NCBI GenBank assembly: GCA_039698075.1
Contig: JBDKTJ010000117.1
Span: 1-9,420 of the forward strand
Origin: JAJFVC01 sp039698075
GTDB lineage: Bacteria; Planctomycetota; Planctomycetia; Pirellulales; Thermoguttaceae
Direction: 5' to 3'
Length of the DNA: 9,420 nucleotides
Position numbers and translations under genes: made by a program. The notes beneath the pieces were generated by a model. The model saw only the letters and a list, made by a program, of their open reading frames with translations. It did not search any database and had not been told where the DNA came from. The first letter of the stretch is position 1. Every line of letters starts with the position of its first letter. Positions 1 to 6,225 of this stretch are shown one piece after another.

Positions 1-62
1 GCCGTACGGAATGCCGGCACAGGTAATGCAGGTGGAGAGGCCTAAATTACCGCTAAGTTATC

Positions 63-67
63 AGGAG
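63..67 (+). promoter_or_regulatory. Shine-Dalgarno site of the DUF1559 gene
   Basis: AGGAG lies 9 bases before the ATG at 77. It is one of the few clear Shine-Dalgarno sequences in the window, and it decides the start in favour of 77 over the in-frame ATG at 11, which has no such site and would add 22 residues to an already long leader. Confidence 0.6.
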
Positions 68-76
68 AATCGTATC

Positions 77-1090
77 ATGTCTTATCGGTCTCAAATCCAT
101 CCGAATCGCAACAGGATGTTCGTTCGATCTGGTTTGGCCTCTTGCCTGCATCGATCCTCGGGCCGCGGTTTCACGTTGGTGGAACTTTTAGTGGTCATTA
201 CGATCATCGGCATTTTGATCGCGTTATTGCTGCCCGCGGTGCAGGCGGCGCGCGAGGCTGCTCGACGCATGCAATGCACCAACAACATGAAGCAACTGGG
301 CTTGGCCCTGCACGGCTATCTGGCCGCCAACGGAGGCACGTACTTCCCGCCGGGCACTTCCATGACTCACAAAAGGCCCGGCCTGTTCACCACGCTGTTG
401 CCCTACCTGGAATTGCAGTCTCTTTACGACCAAATCGACAAAAAGATGAGCATCACCGATCCGTTGACGGTTTCGGCCGCCGGCGACAAGCCGCGTTATA
501 CGGTGGTATCGACGTACATCTGCCCGAGTTACCTGGACCCTCAGGTCATTATGTCGGATCCGCCAAGCGTGACCTACGATGGCGCGGTGGCGACCTACGT
601 GGGGGTAGCCGGGATGAAGACCTCCGGCACGATGACGGACACGTGGGGCCCTGACCCCTCAGCGTCCTCGCAAGGAAACATCCCGCGAGACGGCATGTTT
701 ATGTGGAGCTATCCTCGAAACATCGCCGATGTCACCGCAGGACTGAGCAACACGCTGGCCGTGGGAGAATTCGTCTACCGAGCGACCTCGGACACCACGA
801 CCCATGGCATTGTCCGCCCATGGTACATGAGCGAATATTATACCAGCACCATGACCGCCATAAACAGCATCAAGGTCATCAAGTACGCGATGAACTCGCG
901 GACCTCCACCACGCCGGCGTTCAACTTCTGTCCAATGGGCAGCTACCATCCCGGCGGCGCGAACTTTCTTGTCGGGGATGGGTCCGTGCACTTTATTTCC
1001 GACAATATCACGCTGGATCTTTATAAAAGCCTGAGCAAGGTTAGAAAATTTGAAAATGAAGACTATGCAACCGACACCATCCCTGAATAG
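77..1090 (+). CDS. DUF1559 domain-containing protein with type II pseudopilin-like N-terminus
   Basis: The product is 337 residues. After a basic leader of 31 residues comes a prepilin-type methylation site, G31-FTLVELLVV, with Glu at +5 of the mature protein, followed by a hydrophobic helix (about 32-54) and the sequence LLPAVQAAREAARRMQC. The DUF1559 domain follows, ending in the family's H-x9-DG signature (His291, Asp301-Gly302, in SYHPGGANFLVGDGS). The family is known for massive expansion in Planctomycetes. Processing by a prepilin peptidase and an envelope location are inferred from the N-terminal motif, and the exact role of the family is not established. The start at 77 is chosen from the AGGAG at 63-67. 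The 3' end overlaps the start of the lipoprotein remnant by roughly 35 bases, so the two were probably cotranscribed. Length and motifs look intact. Confidence 0.93.
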   Translation: MSYRSQIHPNRNRMFVRSGLASCLHRSSGRGFTLVELLVVITIIGILIALLLPAVQAAREAARRMQCTNNMKQLGLALHGYLAANGGTYFPPGTSMTHKRPGLFTTLLPYLELQSLYDQIDKKMSITDPLTVSAAGDKPRYTVVSTYICPSYLDPQVIMSDPPSVTYDGAVATYVGVAGMKTSGTMTDTWGPDPSASSQGNIPRDGMFMWSYPRNIADVTAGLSNTLAVGEFVYRATSDTTTHGIVRPWYMSEYYTSTMTAINSIKVIKYAMNSRTSTTPAFNFCPMGSYHPGGANFLVGDGSVHFISDNITLDLYKSLSKVRKFENEDYATDTIPE

Positions 1091-1392
1091 TCTTCGCGGC
1101 GTTCTTGGTCTTGCGGTGGCGACGGCCGTGGTGCTTTGCACTGCGACGACCGGTTGCCGCCGCCCAGAAGCACGATGGAGCGGTGATCGGTCACCATCGG
1201 GTGGCGATCACTTGCGAGAAGCCGCCCAAGAGCGGCGAGGTTGAGGCGAGTCCCGGTCCGTCGCTCATTCCGTTGAAGTATAACGAATACAAAACCAGCG
1301 AACTAGAAACAACCGTGAAGGACAAGAACGAACCGTTCGTTTTTGAATTGACCGGCATGGTCGGGCGCAGTAAATTCTTGCGGTCAAAATAG
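1056..1392 (+). pseudogene. Broken small lipoprotein gene (DUF1559-associated type), middle deleted, 3' end cut by an insertion element
   Basis: The 5' part, from ATG 1056 (or 1065, or TTG 1050), encodes a signal peptide with a hydrophobic core (LGLAVATAVVLC) ending in a lipobox-like TTGC, so a lipid-anchored protein is inferred. That frame goes off course right after the cysteine and stops at about 1244. A different frame (from about 1162) carries the C-terminal part, DGAVIGHHRVAI, then LIPLKYNEYKTSELETTV and FVFELTG. This is what the small lipoproteins that follow DUF1559 genes look like at their C-terminus. The two pieces fit one gene that lost its middle (the expected carboxypeptidase-regulatory-like part) at about 1160-1175, with a change of frame. 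The final residues and the TAG at 1390-1392 come from the terminal repeat of the insertion element that starts at 1365. A sequencing error could explain the frame change but not the missing middle. Confidence 0.6.
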
Positions 1393-1436
1393 GCAAAACT
1401 TGTAGGGTGCGTGCTTGCACCACTGCTGTAAACATC
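1365..1436. repeat. Left terminal inverted repeat of the insertion sequence
   Basis: Reads GCGCAGTAAATTCTTGCGG at its outer end and AACATC at its inner end. It matches the reverse complement of 2906-2978 except for one missing C near 1418. The repeat is functional as coding sequence in both directions: it supplies the transposase's last 17 codons with the TGA at 1384-1386 (minus) and a TAG at 1390-1392 (plus) that ends the interrupted lipoprotein frame. Confidence 0.85.
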
Positions 1437-2832
1437 GTTGCCGTCTATGGACGGCACGTTTCTCCTTGGCTTCCAAGAGGATACGCTGAACCGACACATG
1501 TACCCCCAATCGCGAAACGACTGGGTGCGGCCGGCGGCGGTACGATTTCGCCTTGATCCAGCGATCCGTCCAAACATGACGCAACAACTCACTCAGCCGC
1601 GATTCCACTTCTTTGGCTTGCCAAGGTCGATTGACGCGTGCCGCCCATTGCTCAGCGCCCCACAGGACTGTGCAAGCCGTGAGTTCACGTTCCACGTCCT
1701 GAAACAATTTTTCCGTGGAGATCGTGTTCGGCTCGCGCCGCTCGATGGCCGCTATGGACGCGCGAACCACTTGGATCATGTTGTACAACACCAGGCAGAA
1801 CGCAAATTGGAAAACCGTTGCCTCCGGCGAACCTCCGATCAACGTTTCAAGGTGAAACACTTCCGTAACCTGTTGAAACATCCGCTCGATACTCCAGCGT
1901 TCCGCATACAATGCCAACACGTCCGATGCCGAGTATTGTTGCCCGTCCAACAGATCGGTCAACAAAACGATATCATCCTCTCCGGGTCGCGACAACGTGA
2001 TGCGGCGCACCTGGCGGCGCCGCTTGTCCTTGGCGCTGCCGATCCAGCCCCAGTCCTCGACATCGTTGCGTCCCAACGCATCTCGGCCTTCCCCGGGTTT
2101 GCACGACGAATCCTCGTGAAAATGCAGCTTCTTGTTGTATCGCACGAGAAAATGATCGTCTTCCTGGGTGAAGTAGGCCGTCTGCACGAGGTCGGCAAAC
2201 TGCCGGTCGGCCACCCACAGTCGCGGCCCGGCGAACCGTCGCCGAACCTCGGGCAACACCTCGGGCACGAACTTCACATCGTTGGCGTCGTCGTCGCGAT
2301 CGGCATGCATGACCACGGCCAATCCGCTTTGGAAATCCATCGCCACCAGCACCCGCCCACCCAACACGCCGCCGCTTTGGCCACGCAGCGGCTTGAGTCG
2401 CTTGGCGACATGCTTGATCGCTTTCCCGTCGAGTACGTTGACATGAAACGCCCGCAATGATTCGGGAACTTCTTTCAAGGCCGTTTTGGGAAACACCTGC
2501 CGCAGCCGATCGGTACACTCGGCCAGGAAGCCTTCGCTGAGTTCCACGGGCACGCGTCGGAACTTGCCGAAAGCTGCTTGAATCGACACCGGCAGTCGGC
2601 CGTCTTCCTTGGCGTGCTCGAAGCTCTGCCTTCCGCTGCCGTGGTACACCAGCAAGGCATCGTGCGTCAACTGCACCAGCAAATGGAAGTCCAGGATTTT
2701 TGTGTAACATCGCCCTCGCAGCCGCTGAAACAGGTCTTCCAGTTCCTCTTGGGCAACCGCAAACCGAAACAACGTCAACACCGCCTCGGCCAGCGGCACC
2801 CGCCGCCAAGCCGCCGAATCAATCGCATCCAT
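1384..2832 (-). CDS. IS4-family-like DDE transposase
   Basis: The product is 482 residues and cuts and joins the ends of the element. The likely catalytic triad is Asp135 (in LDGKAIK), Asp209 (in VADRQFAD) and Glu316 (in YAERWSIERMF). The last sits in the pattern Y309-x2-R312-x3-E316 typical of the IS4 group; the Lys expected seven residues after the Glu is Thr323 here. The region between the second Asp and the Glu (about 220-305) is rich in beta-forming sequence, as in this group. The start at 2832 has a good Shine-Dalgarno sequence (GGGAG on the minus strand at 2840-2844, spacing 7). The C-terminus from about residue 460 is basic and is encoded by a small hairpin (1439-1456) and the left terminal repeat. 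The frame is unbroken. I am confident it is a transposase, less so of the subgroup. Confidence 0.9.
   Translation of the reverse strand: MDAIDSAAWRRVPLAEAVLTLFRFAVAQEELEDLFQRLRGRCYTKILDFHLLVQLTHDALLVYHGSGRQSFEHAKEDGRLPVSIQAAFGKFRRVPVELSEGFLAECTDRLRQVFPKTALKEVPESLRAFHVNVLDGKAIKHVAKRLKPLRGQSGGVLGGRVLVAMDFQSGLAVVMHADRDDDANDVKFVPEVLPEVRRRFAGPRLWVADRQFADLVQTAYFTQEDDHFLVRYNKKLHFHEDSSCKPGEGRDALGRNDVEDWGWIGSAKDKRRRQVRRITLSRPGEDDIVLLTDLLDGQQYSASDVLALYAERWSIERMFQQVTEVFHLETLIGGSPEATVFQFAFCLVLYNMIQVVRASIAAIERREPNTISTEKLFQDVERELTACTVLWGAEQWAARVNRPWQAKEVESRLSELLRHVWTDRWIKAKSYRRRPHPVVSRLGVHVSVQRILLEAKEKRAVHRRQRCLQQWCKHAPYKFCLF
1439..1456. repeat. Perfect 7-bp hairpin next to the left terminal repeat
   Basis: TGCCGTC-TATG-GACGGCA forms a perfect 7-bp stem with a four-base loop, two bases inside the inner edge of the left terminal repeat and inside the transposase's last codons. 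No equivalent hairpin is seen inside the right terminal repeat, so it marks only the transposase 3' end. It could slow or end the transcript or be an end-specific protein site; the function is unknown. Confidence 0.5.
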
Positions 2833-2905
2833 GCGTCATCTCCCTATGACAAGACCATACCTACGCCTCTAAGTCTCGCGAACTAAGGAGTTTGTGTCCA
2901 TAACA

Positions 2906-2978
2906 GATGTTTACAGCAGTGGTGGCAAGCACGCACCCTACAAGTTTTGCCTATTTTGACCGCAAGAATTTACTGCGC
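2906..2978. repeat. Right terminal inverted repeat of the insertion sequence
   Basis: This is the reverse complement of 1365-1436 with one extra base. Between it and the transposase start (2833-2905) lie 73 bases that hold the transposase ribosome binding site and presumably its promoter; I could not pick out a convincing -35/-10 pair there. Confidence 0.85.
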
Positions 2979-3056
2979 GCTTCCTGGACCCGGGCGCTGG
3001 ACGGAACGCGTCGATTGCAGCGGGCGATGCCGAAGCACAAGATCAAGCGGGAATAA
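2979..3056 (+). pseudogene. Likely detached 3' end of the gene interrupted by the insertion sequence
   Basis: Immediately outside the right end of the element an open frame of 25 codons (ASWTRALDGTRRLQRAMP and then KHKIKRE) ends in TAA at 3054-3056, three bases before the stop of the convergent rlmI gene. If the element and one GCGC are removed, base 1368 joins 2979 and this frame continues in phase from the C-terminal frame of the lipoprotein remnant. It is short, so chance is possible (one in three for phase alone), and small lipoproteins of this type often end soon after the ELTG motif. Confidence 0.35.
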
Positions 3057-3059
3057 ACG

Positions 3060-4244
3060 TCATACAACCCGGCAAATAAAGCACTTCAGATACTCGCTCT
3101 CCAGGCAAGCGGCGCTGACCGGATGGTCGGGCGATGGGCCTCGCTGTTCCAGCACTTGAATGTCCCGACCGGTCTGCTGGGCGACGCCCACCAGCATATA
3201 TAGAAAATCTTCGCGGCTGACATGGCCCGAACAACTGCACGTCACCAGCACTCCGCCCGGCGGCAACAGCGCGACCGCCAATCGGTTCAGCCAGTGATAG
3301 GCCCGCAACGCTTCGTTGAGCGAGCCGCGGCTTCGGGCGAACTTGGGCGGATCGAGCACCACGGCGTCAAAACGCTCGCCCGCGTCGATCAATGCTTGAA
3401 GTGTTTCAAACCCGTCGCCGCATTGAAATCGCACGTTGGTCAAGCCGTTGCGCCGGGCGTTCGACGCGGCCAGTTCGACGGCCTTTGCGCTGGAATCGAC
3501 GCCCAGCACGTCGCGGGCGCCGCCATGGACCGAGGCGGCCATCGCAAATCCGCCGCTGTAGCAAAACATGTCCAACACGCGGCGGTCGCGCAGATATCGG
3601 GCCGCCGCCACGCGGTTGTCGCGCTGATCGATGTAGAAGCCCGTCTTTTGGCCCTCGGCCAGGTCCAACTCGTACTGCAAACCCTGGTCGACAATGACCA
3701 GCGGCCCGTCGGGCATTTGCCCCCAACACGGCCCGTCGCGCAGATCGAGCCCCTCGCTGCGGCTGACGCCCCGCTCCGTCCGGATTACCATGCCGCGTGG
3801 ATGCACCAGCTCGGCCAAAATGCTGATGATCGACGGCAACCGGACCGCAATGGCTTTGGCCGTCACCTGAAGGGCCAGGTAGTCGCCGTAGCGATCCACC
3901 ACCAGACCGCTCAGCCCGTCGCCCTCGCTGAAGACCAAGCGGGCGGCGCCGTCCGGGGCGTCATAGCCGAGTTGACGACGCAGCTCGATGGCCGTTTCAA
4001 GCCGGCGTCGCCAAAACGATTCGTCCAGCGTCTCGGCGGCGTTCCACGTGTACAATCGCACCCGAATCCGGCTTTGGCTGTTGAACACGCCGCGAGCGAT
4101 GAACTTTTGCTTGTCGGACAACAGATCGACCACATCGCCGTCGGCCGGTTCGCCTTCGACCCGATCCACGGCCGAATCGAGCACCCAAGGATGTCGGCCG
4201 TAAAAAGGTCGGGCTTTACGCGGCTTCAGGATGACTTCCGGCAT
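3060..4244 (-). CDS. rlmI: RlmI-type 23S rRNA (cytosine-C5) methyltransferase
   Basis: The product is 394 residues, close to the 396 of E. coli RlmI, which makes m5C1962 in 23S rRNA using S-adenosylmethionine. An N-terminal PUA-like RNA-binding domain (about 1-70, with RHPWVLDSAV at 17-26) is followed by a central domain and a Rossmann methyltransferase domain. Visible motifs are QKTGFYIDQRDNR (199-211), SAM-binding motif I VLDMFCYSGGFA (223-234), acidic D250 after motif I, DPPKF (298-302), and TCSCSG (335-340) holding the catalytic cysteine. The ATG at 4242-4244 is chosen because homology starts at once (MPEVILKPRKARPFYGRHPW); an upstream in-frame extension of 45 residues is not like the family. 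No clear Shine-Dalgarno sequence is seen. It is convergent with the interrupted gene on its left and divergent from the MFS gene. The related family member RlmK/RlmL or a generic RlmI-like paralogue is possible, so the exact target base is inferred. Confidence 0.85.
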   Translation of the reverse strand: MPEVILKPRKARPFYGRHPWVLDSAVDRVEGEPADGDVVDLLSDKQKFIARGVFNSQSRIRVRLYTWNAAETLDESFWRRRLETAIELRRQLGYDAPDGAARLVFSEGDGLSGLVVDRYGDYLALQVTAKAIAVRLPSIISILAELVHPRGMVIRTERGVSRSEGLDLRDGPCWGQMPDGPLVIVDQGLQYELDLAEGQKTGFYIDQRDNRVAAARYLRDRRVLDMFCYSGGFAMAASVHGGARDVLGVDSSAKAVELAASNARRNGLTNVRFQCGDGFETLQALIDAGERFDAVVLDPPKFARSRGSLNEALRAYHWLNRLAVALLPPGGVLVTCSCSGHVSREDFLYMLVGVAQQTGRDIQVLEQRGPSPDHPVSAACLESEYLKCFICRVV

Positions 4245-4430
4245 GGTGATCGAACCCGTTGTGGGGGAGATGTGTCTAAGCCAATCAGTCAGTGTAAGCA
4301 GCCGTACCTCGAGTGGCAATGGACCTTGCAAGCGACCGGCGGTTCGGTCAGAATAAAGAATCTGTCCCAAGATCATCAATCAACTTGCCTACGGCCGAGG
4401 AACGCCGGGAGGCCCCGTGGTTTGGGGACG

Positions 4431-4440
4431 GGTTCGAACC
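4431..4440. promoter_or_regulatory. 10-bp perfect palindrome just before the MFS start
   Basis: GGTTCGAACC lies 6 bases before the ATG at 4447, in the 202-base region between the divergent rlmI and MFS genes. It might be an operator half or a short hairpin over the start region. Apart from this, 4245-4446 shows only a weak -35-like TTGCAA at 4326-4331 with no convincing -10. It holds no gene that I can recognise. Confidence 0.3.
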
Positions 4441-4446
4441 AAGTCC

Positions 4447-5733
4447 ATGTGTCAACCCTCGACGAAACAAAATCCCTATATCGCCTGGCGAACGTCCGAC
4501 TTTCGCTGCTTTGAGCTGAGTTGGTTCGCCATGACGTTCTCGAAGCAGATCGAGCGGCTGGCGATCGCCGTCTATTTCGTCAATCTCTACCCCTCGTCCG
4601 ACGCCGCCTTGGCGTTGGCCATGATGGGGTTGGTTCAGGCCGTGCCGATCATGCTGCTGGCTATCGCCGGCGGACAGCTTGCCGATCGGTTCGACCGTCG
4701 CCGATTGTTGATGGGCACGCTCGTCGTGAATGTCGTGATGTCACTGGGGCTGGTCGCGGCGGTATGGCACGGCGGCTCGCCGGTTTGGATTTATCTCCTG
4801 CTGGGTCTTAACGCGTCGGCCCAATCGGTGGGCAGTCCGTCGCGGGCGGCGTTGCTGCCGCAGTTGGTCACGCGCGAGGCGTTCACCAACGCGGTCACCT
4901 GGAACAGCACCATGTTTTACATGGGCTCGGTGACCGGACCGGCCGTGGGCGGGGCGATTCTCGCGGTTTGGCACAATCCCGCCTCCGCTTTGATCGCCGT
5001 GGCCGTTTGGCGATTTGTAGCGTTTTTGGCGGTCTCGTGCATTCGCCATCGGCAAAAAGGCGGGGCCAGCCAGGAAATTTCGCTAAAAAGCGTGGTGGCA
5101 GGCATCCAGTTCGTTTGGAAAACCAAGCTGATTTTGGCCACCATTACGCTCGACATGTTCGCGGTCCTGTTGGGCGGCGTCACCTATCTGTTGCCGATCT
5201 TCGCCAAGGACGTTTTGCACGTCGGGCCGCTGGGGCTGGGATTTTTGCAAGGCGCCGACGCCATCGGCGCTATGTGCATGGCCGTGTTGCTGGTCCACTT
5301 GCCGCCGATGCGCAGGGCGGGCGTCGCACTGCTTTGGGCCGTCGCCGGGTTTGGGCTGGCCACCATTGTTTTTGGCCTGTCCCAGTGGTTCTGGCTCTCG
5401 ATGGCCATGATGTTCACGATCGGCGCGCTGGACAACATCAGCGTCGTGGTGCGTCATACGCTGGTCCAGATGCTCACGCCCGACGAAATGCGGGGCCGCG
5501 TGTCGGCGGTCAACGGCGTGTTTATCGTCGCTTCGAACGACCTGGGTGGGCTGGAGTCCGGCCTGACCACCTGGCTTTTCGGCAGCGCAGTGATTTCCGT
5601 GGTTTTCGGCGGCGTCGGCACGGTCCTTGTCGTACTGGCCGCGGCATGTCTCTGGCCGCAAATTCTCGGCATCGGCTCGCTCCAATCGATCCATCCCAAC
5701 ATGGAAACGGAAGACGAGACCCCAAACCTATAA
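4447..5733 (+). CDS. Major facilitator superfamily transporter, EntS/MFS_3-like
   Basis: The product is 428 residues with about 12 hydrophobic segments, in the inner membrane. The start region NPYIAWRTSDFR is typical of the family's N-terminus. Signature motif A of the MFS is visible as GGQLADRFDRRRLL (75-88), between the second and third helices, and its second-half counterpart region is PDEMRGRVSAVNGVF (345-359), as in EntS-like exporters of siderophores and drugs. Substrate cannot be told from sequence; proton-driven export is inferred from the family. The C-terminus is a short acidic tail (METEDETPNL). The start is not certain: ATG 4447 fits homology, while GTG 4417 would add 10 residues and has GGGAGG 4 bases upstream. 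It is divergent from rlmI and followed after 114 bases by rpmB, which has its own candidate promoter, so it is probably a single-gene unit. Confidence 0.88.
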   Translation: MCQPSTKQNPYIAWRTSDFRCFELSWFAMTFSKQIERLAIAVYFVNLYPSSDAALALAMMGLVQAVPIMLLAIAGGQLADRFDRRRLLMGTLVVNVVMSLGLVAAVWHGGSPVWIYLLLGLNASAQSVGSPSRAALLPQLVTREAFTNAVTWNSTMFYMGSVTGPAVGGAILAVWHNPASALIAVAVWRFVAFLAVSCIRHRQKGGASQEISLKSVVAGIQFVWKTKLILATITLDMFAVLLGGVTYLLPIFAKDVLHVGPLGLGFLQGADAIGAMCMAVLLVHLPPMRRAGVALLWAVAGFGLATIVFGLSQWFWLSMAMMFTIGALDNISVVVRHTLVQMLTPDEMRGRVSAVNGVFIVASNDLGGLESGLTTWLFGSAVISVVFGGVGTVLVVLAAACLWPQILGIGSLQSIHPNMETEDETPNL

Positions 5734-5768
5734 TGGGCAAACCACCCGGCAGAATCAAAAAACTCCCC

Positions 5769-5796
5769 TTGCAACACTCGAACAAGACGATATATT
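5769..5796 (+). promoter_or_regulatory. Candidate sigma70-type promoter of rpmB
   Basis: TTGCAA (5769-5774) and TATATT (5791-5796) are separated by 16 bases. The -10 matches the consensus at five of six positions and the -35 at four of six. Transcription would start near 5803, leaving a leader of about 45 bases that carries GGAG at 5834-5837, 10 bases before the rpmB ATG. Confidence 0.45.
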
Positions 5797-5847
5797 GAGG
5801 GTTTCGTTTCGTGCCGGTGGCATCGCGCATATTGGAGAGCCTTTGGT

Positions 5848-6123
5848 ATGGCCAAGCAATGTGAAATCTGTGGAAAGAAACCCGCGCTGGGTAACCAAAT
5901 AACCCATCGTGGTAAAGCCAAGTACCTCGGTGGAGTGGGCACTAAGGTCACTGGCATCAGCCGTCGAAAGTTTCGACCGAATCTGCAACAGGTCCACGTG
6001 ACCACGCCCAACGGCGGTCGGGCGACGATGCGGGTCTGCGCTCAGTGCATTCGCAGTGGCGCCGTGGCCAAGCGAGTTTATCAGAAGCCGTTCAAGCTGC
6101 CCAAGGCGACGGAAGTCAAGTAA
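5848..6123 (+). CDS. rpmB: 50S ribosomal protein L28
   Basis: The product is 91 residues, the usual size. It begins MAKQCEICGKKP and carries the L28 core NQITHRGKAK and SRRKFRPNLQQVHV. Four cysteines, C5, C8, C64 and C67, form two CxxC pairs, so this is the zinc-binding (C+) form of L28, as opposed to the cysteine-free form that bacteria use under zinc shortage. It is a structural protein of the large subunit. GGAG at 5834-5837 is a reasonable ribosome binding site. It is followed by the repeat-bearing spacer and by gatC on the same strand. Confidence 0.97.
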   Translation: MAKQCEICGKKPALGNQITHRGKAKYLGGVGTKVTGISRRKFRPNLQQVHVTTPNGGRATMRVCAQCIRSGAVAKRVYQKPFKLPKATEVK

Positions 6124-6126
6124 CCG

Positions 6127-6221
6127 AGTGGTCAGTGGCCAGCGGCCAGTGGTCAGTGACCAATCCAATTGGGATGACGGTTAGCGCGTTGCGCCTTTGC
6201 TGGCCACCGACCACTGGCCAC
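6127..6221. repeat. Direct and inverted repeat block between rpmB and gatC
   Basis: AGTGGTCAGTGGCCA (6127-6141) recurs at 6148-6162 with one mismatch, period 21. The second copy with its left flank (6144-6162) is the reverse complement of 6201-6219 at 17 of 19 positions, so a long stem can form with a 38-base loop (6163-6200). It fills almost the whole spacer from the rpmB stop to 4 bases before the gatC start, leaving no room for a Shine-Dalgarno sequence. It looks like a dispersed intergenic repeat (REP or MITE remnant) or an mRNA hairpin; there is no run of T to make it a standard terminator. Confidence 0.65.
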
Positions 6222-6225
6222 TCCC

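Larger units (their letters stand above)
1365..2978 (-). mobile_element. IS4-like insertion sequence with about 72-bp terminal inverted repeats
   Basis: A single DDE transposase gene (1384-2832, minus) is framed by inverted repeats at 1365-1436 and 2906-2978 that match over their whole length except for one inserted base. Similarity stops abruptly outside 1365 and 2978, which sets the ends. The outermost four bases at each end are GCGC. Because GCGC is its own reverse complement, it could instead be a 4-bp target duplication, which would put the element at 1369-2974. No longer flanking direct repeat is visible. Size (about 1.6 kb) and single-gene content fit an IS. Both ends and an intact transposase suggest a recent, possibly still active copy. 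It lies antisense in the 3' part of the lipoprotein gene. Confidence 0.85.

Noticed and set aside
1..76. Coding extension of the DUF1559 protein upstream to the ATG at 11
   Set aside because: The frame is open but there is no ribosome binding site, and the ATG at 77 has AGGAG at the right distance.
1191..1592. Minus-strand open frame of 133 codons spanning the left end of the element
   Set aside because: It crosses the insertion boundary and overlaps the transposase in another frame; the apparent similarity to the right end is due to the terminal repeats.
1438..2460. Long open frame (340 codons) on the plus strand opposite the transposase
   Set aside because: It is a mirror of the transposase codon usage, shows no recognisable domain, and the transposase on the other strand has clear catalytic motifs and a ribosome binding site.
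2833..3059. Additional IS gene or passenger gene to the right of the transposase
   Set aside because: Only the transposase leader, the terminal repeat and the 25-codon tail lie here; no frame of useful length with a start.
4421..4446. tRNA T-arm look-alike (GGGTTCGAACC)
   Set aside because: The bases around the TTCGAAC loop do not form the five-pair T stem, and no acceptor, D or anticodon arm can be drawn upstream. It is only a palindrome.
4245..4446. Riboswitch or small RNA between rlmI and the MFS gene
   Set aside because: No known riboswitch core, no long stem and no terminator could be found by eye.
3222..4514. Open frame of 430 codons on the plus strand opposite rlmI
   Set aside because: The translation is Gln/His/Arg-rich without any family motif, as expected opposite a GC-rich gene. 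The minus strand has complete RlmI motifs.
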